Shown: piece after piece, positions 8,168 through 17,697 of the stretch
Position numbering within the stretch: the first letter of the stretch is position 1
Layout of the letters: each line of letters begins with the position of its first letter
IMG/VR virus record: IMGVR_UViG_3300020578_000043
Location: 1 to 64,000 of that record
Reading direction: 5' to 3' (one strand)
Origin: a virus
Length of the DNA stretch: 64,000 bases
Position numbers and translations under genes: made by a program
Notes under the pieces: model-generated
Told to the model about the DNA's origin: nothing
The model's input: the letters and a program-made list of their open reading frames with translations, nothing else
The model's database searches: none

Positions 8168-11100
8168 TTATATCTCTGACTCTAACCCGTTGGACACTAT
8201 GAAGTCCAACGATACGAATTCTTTGATCTTGGTGGGGCGTAGATAAATCTTGCCTCTGATCGTGTTATTATCTATATCTTTCTGCGTCGTTGTCGACAAA
8301 TCTACCTTGACATTGTATTCTCTCAATCCAAACAGGCCTTGGATCACAGACAGCCGACGACCCATTTCACTAGAAAATATTCCTAGCGTAGTTTGAAGAT
8401 TTTGACTGAAAAGTAGTCCCAAGGCAACTTCTCTTGCCTGACGGCGGATTTCGATTAATAACCTACGAACGTTGATTCTACTGAGCGACGATGTAGAGCT
8501 AGAAACAGTCTTCTGTCCCAATATGACGACGCCGGAGTCTTTGTTACTGGCATTCTTCGTGACGTATAGAGGATTTATGTTATTTGAATATAGGGAATTA
8601 AGGTCATTTTCTGAAACATTTCCTATCGTCAGCAGCGTCCTAGGAAGATTGCCTCTAGTCGCACCGGCCGGTGCGAACCACGGCTGACCTATGCTGTCAT
8701 TCAACGACATCGCACCCAGCACCACGACAGACGGTGGGACTTCAACTCTATCGATCCCATAGACGACAGACGGTATGCTCTGAACGACGTCTGGGAAGTA
8801 TGCTGCTGCAAAGCTTGAGTTCAACCCACGAGCGGTGAATTGCCTGATTGTGCTCGATACGTCTGCACGGTCATTATTAACATACGCAGCGTATCTAGAC
8901 ATGTCGAGCGTCTCTCCTGAAATGTTAGATTGTTCAACGTCCATCACATACATCGCGTCGAACCTAGACTCAACGACCGATATCGCCTCGTCGGTCACGA
9001 CGGGATGCCTGATTCCAGGTATGGCCAACAAGTTCATGTCGAAATCAGAAACATTACCTAGGATGTCCAGCGCCTTGTGGTATGCTCTGACGTTCGGACC
9101 TTGTTCACGTCCTCGTTCTGGGTAATCCATGTCTGCCCTGACTGCGGCATTTGTAAGGTTTTTTTCCTCAAAGTCGAAGATGTTGAGGCCGTCAGATCCT
9201 CCTTGAAAGATCGTGTAGAAAGACAGGTAGTTCCTGCTCTGAGCATCACGAAGATCGTTCACTCCTACGGGCCTAGTCTTGAAAAAGTCTTCAGCAGCAA
9301 ATCCTCCATCCCTTACGTAAGAGGCAAAGACCCAGTCTTCCGCTGGATCAACGAATCCGTTTGACCCTGTCTTGATTCTTATATTCTCTAAAGTGAATAG
9401 GTTGTTGCAGAACCTATCTGCATCGATGATTCCCAACTGAGCCGTGTCAGGCGTTCCTTCGTTGTTTGAGACAGAAAAGTTTGCATACGTCGTTGAGTGG
9501 TTTGGGAAATGACGAGTCATCGCTTCAAGAGATTCGTTGAACGTCTTGCTTGCATTTGGATCCGTAGGATCGGTCGTCATCTCAAACCTGACGCCCCACC
9601 GTCTGGAAGCTGATGATTTGAAGTTTCCGTTACCATCCAATGCATTGAGGTTTTCCATCAGAGGTAGCGGTAATGCCGTCGTGTTGCGCAAGAAATTAGA
9701 AACAGACAGCGCACTGGCGTCTGTGCCTCCTAAAGACGCAAGGGGAGATGATCCTGACGTGACGAGATGAGACACTCCTCTGAACCCCATTGGAATGACA
9801 ACGGCTGGCGCGGATTGGTCTGAGACACCAGGTGAGACTTCGACACGTAGGATCCTGGATCTTACGGGATAATTTCCTTCTATGACGAACTTTTGTTCGC
9901 CCGCCGTTCGATCAAAGTCGTAATAGGCATGAGTGTCTCCTATGATCTTTGAGATGTATCGCGGTGAAGCAGGATCAAGGTTCACGTCGATGTACGTTTC
10001 TAGGTCAGGTGATGAATCATCCAGATCCCTAAAACTTCGAATTGAAACCGTGAAAGAAGCGTATTGGTAATCATCTGTCACAGCAGCAGGAATGATGTCG
10101 TGTATCAATACCTTGTATTGATTGGACACGTTGGATCCTGCATCAAGAGCATGAAACCTAAACAAGTTGACGTATTTTCCGTGGATTTTTTGTGAGATGA
10201 TCCATGGAGTCACTGCATGAGAAAACCTGTCCCTAAAGTTTTCGTAGTTGGGAGCAGTAGACGATCCAGCATTCCATCCTGAAGATCCTGTCAACAAGAA
10301 AACGGATCTCTCTTTTCCTAGGACTTGGTTCGTAGAGTTTGGAACATCACATCCTGCAGAGACGACGCCTGTACCCGTCAGGAATGCAACGCTTGGATGG
10401 ATGTCCCAATACGTTGAAAGATAGTGACCGGCCTGTTGAATGAATGAAGCTGACTGATTTAAGACCCGCCCTATGTAGTTGTCTGACTGCATGTCCAACG
10501 ATGCGGTGATGACATTGGGATACTCATCTGTTCCCTTATGGCCGTTCAGCAAGAGGACAAACTGCTGCAATGAAGTTCCTATGCCGTCATACAACACGAC
10601 TGAACCCAATGACGTTCCGTTCGATGATGCATCAGTCGCAACGAGGGATGAAGCAGGAGGGTTCGAGTTCCTTCCGCCACCAGACGCAGACAATCTCAAG
10701 ACGACGCCTGAAGGAGCCATGAGTATCGCACGCACGAGCGGAATGGAAGATGCTCCAGAGTTGTTCACGCTTCCCGTGCCTTGAATCTTTGCAGAGCTGA
10801 AGATCGTCGAACCCGCTGACTCAGACATGAAACATCCTAGAAAGTATGTGCGACCAGGTATGCCACCTGAGTTTGCATATGGATTGGAGCCTAATGTACC
10901 TGAAGAGTTGACGTAATCTGGTAGCTTTTCACCCACCGTGAAGCCTGCGTTGGCCACGTCTCCTGACGTGGCACCAGAATCAACTCTCTTGTTACCATCA
11001 CCGACCCCGAGGACTCGCAGGTACGTCAATGCAGTTGAGTTCTGTAACCATTCTTCAGACGCCATCAATCCGTAGTTCGTCGACGTCTCAGGTACTCCCA

Positions 11101-11302
11101 CGGTGGATCCTGATATGTTCGTGGCACCGAATGTTGTGAACAGATCCGTGACCGTCCGCAACGTCACAGGAACAAATGCAGGACCCTTTAGAGCAGGACC
11201 AATGACCGCTGCAGGAATTCCTGACGGGGCTTGCTTGAACGGGCCAACGAACCCCAGATCGCTAGCAAGCAATCCGGCGCCCTTTATCTCTCGCTTTGAC
11301 AT
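8168..11302 (-). CDS. 18: Tail sheath protein, paralog 3
   Basis: 1044 residues, against 659 for T4 gp18. Sheath subunits surround the tube and contract to drive infection. The N-terminal block (GIPAAVIGPALKGPAFVPV) and the C-terminal block (NVRRLLIEIRRQAREVA through RGKIYLRPTKIKEFVSLDFIV) are the conserved sheath core (PF04984 type); the middle is an enlarged outer domain. It is much closer to paralog 2 than to paralog 1: both share SGGIPGRTYFLGCFMSES, NLFTLE-type segments and the SRGxL/FAPAG region. It is split from paralog 2 by a terminator and has only a weak ribosome site (GAGAA), which suggests that its expression is set separately. Confidence 0.88.
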   Translation of the reverse strand: MSKREIKGAGLLASDLGFVGPFKQAPSGIPAAVIGPALKGPAFVPVTLRTVTDLFTTFGATNISGSTVGVPETSTNYGLMASEEWLQNSTALTYLRVLGVGDGNKRVDSGATSGDVANAGFTVGEKLPDYVNSSGTLGSNPYANSGGIPGRTYFLGCFMSESAGSTIFSSAKIQGTGSVNNSGASSIPLVRAILMAPSGVVLRLSASGGGRNSNPPASSLVATDASSNGTSLGSVVLYDGIGTSLQQFVLLLNGHKGTDEYPNVITASLDMQSDNYIGRVLNQSASFIQQAGHYLSTYWDIHPSVAFLTGTGVVSAGCDVPNSTNQVLGKERSVFLLTGSSGWNAGSSTAPNYENFRDRFSHAVTPWIISQKIHGKYVNLFRFHALDAGSNVSNQYKVLIHDIIPAAVTDDYQYASFTVSIRSFRDLDDSSPDLETYIDVNLDPASPRYISKIIGDTHAYYDFDRTAGEQKFVIEGNYPVRSRILRVEVSPGVSDQSAPAVVIPMGFRGVSHLVTSGSSPLASLGGTDASALSVSNFLRNTTALPLPLMENLNALDGNGNFKSSASRRWGVRFEMTTDPTDPNASKTFNESLEAMTRHFPNHSTTYANFSVSNNEGTPDTAQLGIIDADRFCNNLFTLENIRIKTGSNGFVDPAEDWVFASYVRDGGFAAEDFFKTRPVGVNDLRDAQSRNYLSFYTIFQGGSDGLNIFDFEEKNLTNAAVRADMDYPERGREQGPNVRAYHKALDILGNVSDFDMNLLAIPGIRHPVVTDEAISVVESRFDAMYVMDVEQSNISGETLDMSRYAAYVNNDRADVSSTIRQFTARGLNSSFAAAYFPDVVQSIPSVVYGIDRVEVPPSVVVLGAMSLNDSIGQPWFAPAGATRGNLPRTLLTIGNVSENDLNSLYSNNINPLYVTKNASNKDSGVVILGQKTVSSSTSSLSRINVRRLLIEIRRQAREVALGLLFSQNLQTTLGIFSSEMGRRLSVIQGLFGLREYNVKVDLSTTTQKDIDNNTIRGKIYLRPTKIKEFVSLDFIVSNGLESEI

Positions 11303-11383
11303 TTATACGTTTCTCTACGCAACATAACTATGTCGACGGCAATCTATGCGACCATCCTCGCAACGATTGACGCCATAAAATAA

Positions 11384-11409
11384 TTAAGGGCCTCCGAGGA
11401 AGCCCTTAA
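11384..11409 (-). terminator. Intrinsic terminator between sheath genes 2 and 3
   Basis: TTAAGGGC (11384-11391) pairs with GCCCTTAA (11402-11409), with further pairing possible inside the ten-base interval. On the minus strand the hairpin leads into AT-rich sequence (TTAATTATTTTATG). It lies about 55 bases after the stop of sheath paralog 2 and 80 bases before the start of paralog 3. Confidence 0.65.
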
Positions 11410-11464
11410 AAATTAATTCAATATTTTGACACCTGAATTATTAGGTGCTTTTTTGTGATTTATT

Positions 11465-14400
11465 TCACTGGACTTGTTGAAGGTTGTTGGCCACAACGAA
11501 GTCCAAGGAGACGAACTCGATCGTCTTTGTTGGTTGCAAGAAGATCTTGCCTCTGACTGTGTTGTTTTCAATGTCCGCTTGTGTCGTCGTCGAAGAATCG
11601 ATGATGACGCGGAATCTCTCGAGACCAGCAAGGGCCTGGATTCTCTGGAGTCTTGGCGTGACTGCCGCAGTGAAGCGGGCGAGGGTCGCTTCACGGTTTG
11701 GCTCGAAGATGATCGTCTGTGCAATCTCACGAACCTGGCGGCGGACGTCGATGAGGAGGCGGCGGACGTTGATACGGTCGAGCGCTGACGCCGTCTGCAA
11801 CATCGTCTTCTGTCCCCAGACCACGACTCCACCCTTCGGATTCGTTCCTCCTCGTGTCGTCGTTGCCGGTGCATATATCGGATTGATGTCCTCATCGTAC
11901 AACGAGTCGAGATCCGCATCCTTCAACTGGATGCTCGTCTCTAGCGTCGTAGAAAGATCTCCTCTTGACAGACCCGCTGGTGCGAACCATGGATAACCTA
12001 TCGAATCATTTAGCGATAAGGCACCCATCACGACGACCGAAGGAGGAACCACGACTGTGTTCGTCGTCTTGACCGGATCTCTCATGAGGACGTCAGGGAA
12101 GTATGCCGCTGCGAAGGACGTGTTGATGTTACGTGCCTTGTGCTGATCGACTGTTTCCTTGACTGACGGCTTCGTTGCAGTAGCAATGTTGATCAGGTTT
12201 CCGTCCTTGTCGACCTGCTCAATGTCCATGATATAGAGGGCGTCAAACCTCTCTTCTGTGGACCTGATGGCCTCGTCAGTGATGACTGGAACTCTGATAC
12301 CAGGTATTGCAAGCAGCTGTATGTCGACGTTAGTTGTGTTCTTCATGACCTCGAGGGCCTTGAGGTATGCCGCAACGTTGGGTCCTGCAGAGCGACCACG
12401 ATTGACGTCGTTCATGTCTGCGACTGCGGCTGCATTGCTGATATCTGCTTCATCTTGGTTGAAGATGTTGACGCCGTCGAAGCCGCCTTGCATGATGAAT
12501 GAGAACTTTAAGAACTTGCGGTTCTGAGAGTTCGTGAGGTCGCTTGCTGCGACTGCCCTTGTCTTGGCTGCATTATCTGTAGTGATGTTGCCTTTCCTGA
12601 CATAATCGGCGTACTTCCAATCATCATTCTGTGCAACGGTACCGTTTGATCCCGTCAAGATCTTAATGTGCTCAAGTGAGAACAGGTTGTTGCAGAATCG
12701 ATCAGCATCAAGAATTCCGAGTTGTGCAGAATCGGCGACTCCGGAGTTGTCCCCGATGAGGACGTTCAGGTTCACTGTTGAGTGATTCGGGAAGTGCTTC
12801 GTGAAGCTGTGAATGGACTTGTCCTGAAGTATTGAGCTGTTCTGTTCTGATAGATCAGTTATGTGCTCGAACTTGACGCCCCAGTGGTAACGAGAGTTGA
12901 CCTGTGTCTGTTGACCCGTACCATCATTGAGGTGATTCCTGAATTGGAGCGGAGGCTCAACGACGTTGCGAAGTTCTGTTCCGCCGACTGAGACCAAAGA
13001 TCCTGAATCCAGACCACCGAGGGCAGCCAGTGGGGTCGATCCTGAAGTCACCAAGTGGTAGATGCCCCTGAAGCCCATCGGCACGGCTGTCGGATCGACC
13101 GATGCATCTGCGACTTCATTAGAGACCTCAACCCTTACGTAACGTGAGCGAAGCTCATAGTTACCTTCGATCACCAGCTTCTGCGCTGCATCGTCACGAT
13201 CGAAGTCATAGTATGCATTGATGTCACCGATCACCTTGGCGATGTAGCGATCTGATGAAGGATCGAGATTGATTCCTTCCCAACGTTCAAAGACCTTCTG
13301 GTCAATGTCGGTGTCAGTCAGGCTACGAATTGAAAGGCTGAAAGATCCGTACTTGTTCGTTGGGTCATTTGACGGCACGATGTTGTAGATTGAGACCTTG
13401 TACTTGTTTGAGATTCCTGCACCATCATCTAGAGCATGAAGCTTGAAGAGATTGACGGGTGATCCGCCGAACTTCTGAGAGATGACCCAAGGCGACTTTG
13501 CGCTTGAGAACCTATCGCGGTATCCTTCGTAATTCGGTGCAGTCGAAGATCCTACGTCACGAGCTCCAGATCCTGACAACAAGAATGCGCTGCGTTCTGC
13601 TCTGTATCCTGTATCAAAGATTGATCCTGAAGCGACGGCACCTGCGCCGGTGACGACCGCAAGAGCTGGATGGATATCCCAGTGTGCTGCAAGGTAGTGA
13701 CCTGCTTGTTCCATCTTGAAAGGATCTGTGTTCAGGACCTTGCTGATGTAGTTTGCTGCCGTGACGTCGAAAGACGCTGTCAACACGTTCGGATATGCTG
13801 CATCCGTTCCCTTGTGTCCGTTCAACAACAAGGTGAACTCTTGCTTCGATACATTGCTCGATGTCAAGATCATCATTCCCAGTGTCGTTCCTCTCGCTGA
13901 TGCATCGAGTGCAATCAGCGTTGAAGCAGGAGGAGCCGAATTGATTCCTACTGCAGAAGCCGACATGCGAAGAATGACTCCTGAAGGTGCCATCAACACG
14001 CCTCTCACGATCGGCACAGCAGCAGCAACGATGTTGTTGACGCTGCCGGTGCCTTGAAGACCTGCTGCGCTGAATGCGCTTGATCCTTGAGATTCTGACA
14101 TGAAGCAACCTAGGAAGTACGTACGACCAGGTATACCACCTGAGTTTGCATACGCGTTTGATGATAGAGCTCCATCAGTTGATGAAGGCTGCTTTTCACC
14201 TACTGTAAAGCCGGCGCTGGTCACGTCACCTGCCGTAGTACCGGAAGAGACTCTTTTCTTTCCATCACCGACTCCTAGAACCCTGAGATAAGTGACCGCC
14301 GTCGCTCGGCGCATCCACTCAGATACAGCAAGAGGACCAAACTTCTTCGCATCGCTCTCACCGAACTTTGCAAAGAAGTCCTTCAACGTTCCGTACGTCA

Positions 14401-14536
14401 GCGGAACGAAGGCTGGCCCCTTGACTGACGTTCCGACAACACCTGCCGGTACGCCCGCTGGACCAACCTCGACCGGTCCTGTTAGATCAATTTCTCTTGT
14501 CGTTACCCCTGCGCTTCCAAACTTGAGCTGTGCCAT
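11465..14536 (-). CDS. 18: Tail sheath protein, paralog 2
   Basis: 1023 residues. It has the conserved sheath N-terminus (GVPAGVVGTSVKGPAFVPL) and C-terminus (NVRRLLIDVRRQVREIA, then RGKIFLQPTKTIEFVSLDFVV). The middle carries long Ser/Thr/Gly-rich, probably surface-exposed, insertions. It is clearly homologous along its whole length to paralog 3 and less so to paralog 1. The ATG at 14536 follows a good ribosome site (TAGGAG). It is 57 bases behind paralog 1 with no terminator seen between them, so the two are probably on one message, ended by the hairpin at 11384-11409. All three copies are full-length with intact ends, so none looks like a decaying duplicate. Confidence 0.9.
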   Translation of the reverse strand: MAQLKFGSAGVTTREIDLTGPVEVGPAGVPAGVVGTSVKGPAFVPLTYGTLKDFFAKFGESDAKKFGPLAVSEWMRRATAVTYLRVLGVGDGKKRVSSGTTAGDVTSAGFTVGEKQPSSTDGALSSNAYANSGGIPGRTYFLGCFMSESQGSSAFSAAGLQGTGSVNNIVAAAVPIVRGVLMAPSGVILRMSASAVGINSAPPASTLIALDASARGTTLGMMILTSSNVSKQEFTLLLNGHKGTDAAYPNVLTASFDVTAANYISKVLNTDPFKMEQAGHYLAAHWDIHPALAVVTGAGAVASGSIFDTGYRAERSAFLLSGSGARDVGSSTAPNYEGYRDRFSSAKSPWVISQKFGGSPVNLFKLHALDDGAGISNKYKVSIYNIVPSNDPTNKYGSFSLSIRSLTDTDIDQKVFERWEGINLDPSSDRYIAKVIGDINAYYDFDRDDAAQKLVIEGNYELRSRYVRVEVSNEVADASVDPTAVPMGFRGIYHLVTSGSTPLAALGGLDSGSLVSVGGTELRNVVEPPLQFRNHLNDGTGQQTQVNSRYHWGVKFEHITDLSEQNSSILQDKSIHSFTKHFPNHSTVNLNVLIGDNSGVADSAQLGILDADRFCNNLFSLEHIKILTGSNGTVAQNDDWKYADYVRKGNITTDNAAKTRAVAASDLTNSQNRKFLKFSFIMQGGFDGVNIFNQDEADISNAAAVADMNDVNRGRSAGPNVAAYLKALEVMKNTTNVDIQLLAIPGIRVPVITDEAIRSTEERFDALYIMDIEQVDKDGNLINIATATKPSVKETVDQHKARNINTSFAAAYFPDVLMRDPVKTTNTVVVPPSVVVMGALSLNDSIGYPWFAPAGLSRGDLSTTLETSIQLKDADLDSLYDEDINPIYAPATTTRGGTNPKGGVVVWGQKTMLQTASALDRINVRRLLIDVRRQVREIAQTIIFEPNREATLARFTAAVTPRLQRIQALAGLERFRVIIDSSTTTQADIENNTVRGKIFLQPTKTIEFVSLDFVVANNLQQVQ

Positions 14537-14593
14537 TTATCTCGCTCCTACGCTTTGCTGATTAAGTATCAATTTATCTGCGAATTTTCAGTA

Positions 14594-17500
14594 TCAAACG
14601 AACTGAACGCCCGCATTTGTGACGATGAAGTCGATGGCGATGAATTCGATCGCTCTTGTCGGGACCACAACGATCCTTCCATTTAAACGATTGAGATCGA
14701 CATCTTCTTGTGTGTTGTTCGTTTCGTTCATCACGACCTGGAACGCTTCGATACCTGCCTGCGCTTGGATGAGGCTCAATTGAAGCGTAGAGTCAGCAAC
14801 GAACTTATTGCGAACCGCCGGCGTGTTCTGCTCGAACACGATCCTGTTTGCTATGTTTATGATCAATCTCTTCACCTCGAGGAGGAGGCGTCGAACGTTG
14901 ACTCTATCAAGAGCCGACTTCCTGATCTGCAGAGTCTTTTGACCGTATATCACGAATCCAAGACGTGGGAACGTCGCGATCGGATTGATGCGTGCATCGT
15001 AGAGTCGATCTCTATCTGACACATTCAATCTGACCTCTACGTTGTTGACGAAGTCAAGAGCTGCGCGGTTGAAACCGGCCGGCGCAAACCATGGGTATGC
15101 ATTCCTGTCGTTGAATCCTATCGCACCCAGTGCTGCGACAGAAGCCGGTACCTTGACATAGCGGTTGTTGACGGCATCATTAATGTAGACGTTAGGGAAG
15201 TATGTCGCAACGTAGTTGTTGTCGAATGTCCTGTCCTCAAACGTCGATGCAGTGTTCTCTATGTTTATCTTGGCAGTCGAGTCATCATAGATGCGATTGT
15301 TGTTGTCATCATAGTTCGGAAGATCCATAACATACATTGAGAGGCCGTAATCACGAACCTTCTTTGATGTGTAGTTGGTAATGTAATCTTCACGAATTCC
15401 AGGAAGCGCCAACAGGTTGACGTTGACCTGCAATGCATCTGTCATCACGTCGACGGCAGTGATGTAAGAGTTGACTGAGTTGTTATCAACTCCAACACCG
15501 GCTTGATTGGTCGTCAGCCCAGGAGAGACGTATGTCGTTGATGCTGCGCCTAGAGGAGTCTCAAATGAGGTTGCCTTGTCATTCATTCTTGCGGCTGCTG
15601 AATCAAGGATGTTTAGACCGTCGAAACCTCCTTGCATGAATGACGTGAATTTAGCAAATGAAGAATACTTGTTGAATTCATAAGGCTGCCCGTTCGACAA
15701 CAGAGATGCAAAGGTGATACGATTTCCTAGAACCGGATCATTGATCGTGTAGTTTGACGGATCGACATTCGCATTTCTGACGTATGCAGCTTCTCTCATG
15801 TGAGCTCTGATCGTTCCCGTCAGTGCTGATATCGCGGTCGCTGAGAATGCAACCTTGGACAATGAGAACTTGTTGTTGTTCAACACGTCAGCGCCAGATC
15901 CTGTGACGAGAACGTCAAGCTTCTTGATGCCAGAGAACTTGGTGAAGCTCTCGAGCAAAGGATTCTTGACTTCTGTCAAGTTCGCATTTAGAGGTACATC
16001 ATTTCTCTCAAACTTGACACCCCAATAGAACTGAGGTGATGCTGCCTCTTGAGGGCCGGGGCTTCCGTCCCAGCTTGTCGTTGAAGGAATCTCGCCCTTT
16101 GTGACCTTAAAACGGTAAGGAACAGGAGGAACGATGGATTGCGAAAGTATGCCTGACGATGGAACGTCAAACACACCTGCAAGCCTCTTTGCTCCTGTCA
16201 CACCATCTGATAGAGAATCATTCGTCTTTATGACCTCGTGACCTCTGAATCCGAAAGGTAGAGATTTTGCAGGAACCTTCTTGTCCTCGACCGCAGTCGG
16301 TATGATGACCCTAACGAGCTTGGAAACGTTGGCATATTTACCGCTTGTAATGACTCTACGTTCGCTGACAATGTCTTGATCAAAGTCGTACGTCACCTTG
16401 CGGTCGCCGATCAACTTACCGATGTAGTTGTCTGCATCAGGATTGAACGAACAGTTGACGAACTCCTCTAGAATCTGAGGGTTGATGTCTGTGTCATTCC
16501 AATCGCGGATCTGAACGTTGAACGTTCCGTATTCATCAGCTTCGTTCTCAGACACCTTAAGGTTTGCTATCGAAACCTTGTACAGGCTGTTGGCATATGC
16601 TCCATCATCAAGAGCCTCTAGGGCGAAAAGATCATACTCAGTCGTGCCGAAAGGCTGAGATATGAAGTGTGGAGTCTTCGGCGTGGTAAAGCGAGTGTCA
16701 AAACCTCCGAATGCATTTCTAAACACGGTTGAAGGCTCTCCAGATACGTTGCTGGTGTTTGTTGATCCCGACAGGACTGCGACGTAATCGTCATTGACGA
16801 CAGTGGCAATCTCGTCATCAACGGCAAAATCTGCATACAACAAGTGTTGGTACTGAGCAAATTTCTCTGGATCCCTGTTAAGAACCTTACCGAAGTAATC
16901 ATCGCTGCTGGGATTCATTGATGCAGTGTAGACCTTGACACCTGGAAGCTTGTCATCGAAAGCAAAGTTAGATCCCAACGTAGAGGATATGACTAGCTTA
17001 AACTTACCTAGTTTAACCAATGCAGCATCATCGAGCGTCGTGGCACCGACAAATGCCGAAGGAACCAATTGATTACCATCAAGCACCATCATTCTAGCAC
17101 CGGACGCCATCATGACGACACCACGGACGAGATTCATATTGCTTGACTGCGAACGTGAATCATTGTCCGTAAAGATCGGCATGCCGTATGCCTCACTAGC
17201 TTGCAGGGTGTGATCTGCAACGAGGTACTGCACTGATCCAACGTGACGGCCCAATGCATCATGGGACGCTACAGATCCTTCTATTTTGAATCCAGCGTTT
17301 CTAACTCGTCCTGTCGATACGGTCGTTGAGATGTCCGTTGTGCTCTTGTTTGCACCAGCTCCAAGAACTCTCATGAACGTCAACGCAGTACGATTCTTCA
17401 AGAACTCATTAACTGCATACGGACCAAACTTCTTCGGATCTAGATCTCCAAAGATGCTTGTGAATTCATTAAAACTCGCGACGGCGACGGGAACGAAAGC

Positions 17501-17623
17501 AGGACCCTTATTCGATGTACCTATCACTCCTGCAGGAACCCCAACGGGACCTGACGGTGGCGGGACCCTTAACTCAATCTCACGCTCAAAAAACCCAGGA
17601 GACCTAAAAACTTGCTCGGCCAT
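14594..17623 (-). CDS. 18: Tail sheath protein, paralog 1
   Basis: 1009 residues and the most divergent of the three sheath paralogs. The N-terminus (GVPAGVIGTSNKGPAFVPV) and the C-terminal block (NVRRLLLEVKRLIINIA, then GRIVVVPTRAIEFIAIDFIV) mark it as a sheath protein, while the middle aligns only in patches with the other two. The start at ATG 17623 follows AAGGAG. It comes directly after the gp15-like gene, as gene 18 follows the neck genes in T4-like layouts once 16/17 are moved away. It may be the ancestral sheath, with paralogs 2 and 3 forming specialised segments or decoration (inference). Confidence 0.88.
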   Translation of the reverse strand: MAEQVFRSPGFFEREIELRVPPPSGPVGVPAGVIGTSNKGPAFVPVAVASFNEFTSIFGDLDPKKFGPYAVNEFLKNRTALTFMRVLGAGANKSTTDISTTVSTGRVRNAGFKIEGSVASHDALGRHVGSVQYLVADHTLQASEAYGMPIFTDNDSRSQSSNMNLVRGVVMMASGARMMVLDGNQLVPSAFVGATTLDDAALVKLGKFKLVISSTLGSNFAFDDKLPGVKVYTASMNPSSDDYFGKVLNRDPEKFAQYQHLLYADFAVDDEIATVVNDDYVAVLSGSTNTSNVSGEPSTVFRNAFGGFDTRFTTPKTPHFISQPFGTTEYDLFALEALDDGAYANSLYKVSIANLKVSENEADEYGTFNVQIRDWNDTDINPQILEEFVNCSFNPDADNYIGKLIGDRKVTYDFDQDIVSERRVITSGKYANVSKLVRVIIPTAVEDKKVPAKSLPFGFRGHEVIKTNDSLSDGVTGAKRLAGVFDVPSSGILSQSIVPPVPYRFKVTKGEIPSTTSWDGSPGPQEAASPQFYWGVKFERNDVPLNANLTEVKNPLLESFTKFSGIKKLDVLVTGSGADVLNNNKFSLSKVAFSATAISALTGTIRAHMREAAYVRNANVDPSNYTINDPVLGNRITFASLLSNGQPYEFNKYSSFAKFTSFMQGGFDGLNILDSAAARMNDKATSFETPLGAASTTYVSPGLTTNQAGVGVDNNSVNSYITAVDVMTDALQVNVNLLALPGIREDYITNYTSKKVRDYGLSMYVMDLPNYDDNNNRIYDDSTAKINIENTASTFEDRTFDNNYVATYFPNVYINDAVNNRYVKVPASVAALGAIGFNDRNAYPWFAPAGFNRAALDFVNNVEVRLNVSDRDRLYDARINPIATFPRLGFVIYGQKTLQIRKSALDRVNVRRLLLEVKRLIINIANRIVFEQNTPAVRNKFVADSTLQLSLIQAQAGIEAFQVVMNETNNTQEDVDLNRLNGRIVVVPTRAIEFIAIDFIVTNAGVQFV

Positions 17624-17697
17624 TATCTTGCTCCTTCATGCAACAGACAAACTTTCCTTATAAGTATCTCAAGAAAACCAAAAAACATTTTTGAATA

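Noticed and set aside
11293-11302. TATAAATG resembling the T4 late promoter TATAAATA
   Set aside because: Its ATG is the start codon of sheath paralog 3, so it cannot be the -10 region of that gene.
11430-11455. Plus-strand hairpin CACCT/AGGTG with a T-run
   Set aside because: The stem is only five to six pairs and no plus-strand gene is present; kept as a remark, not called a terminator.
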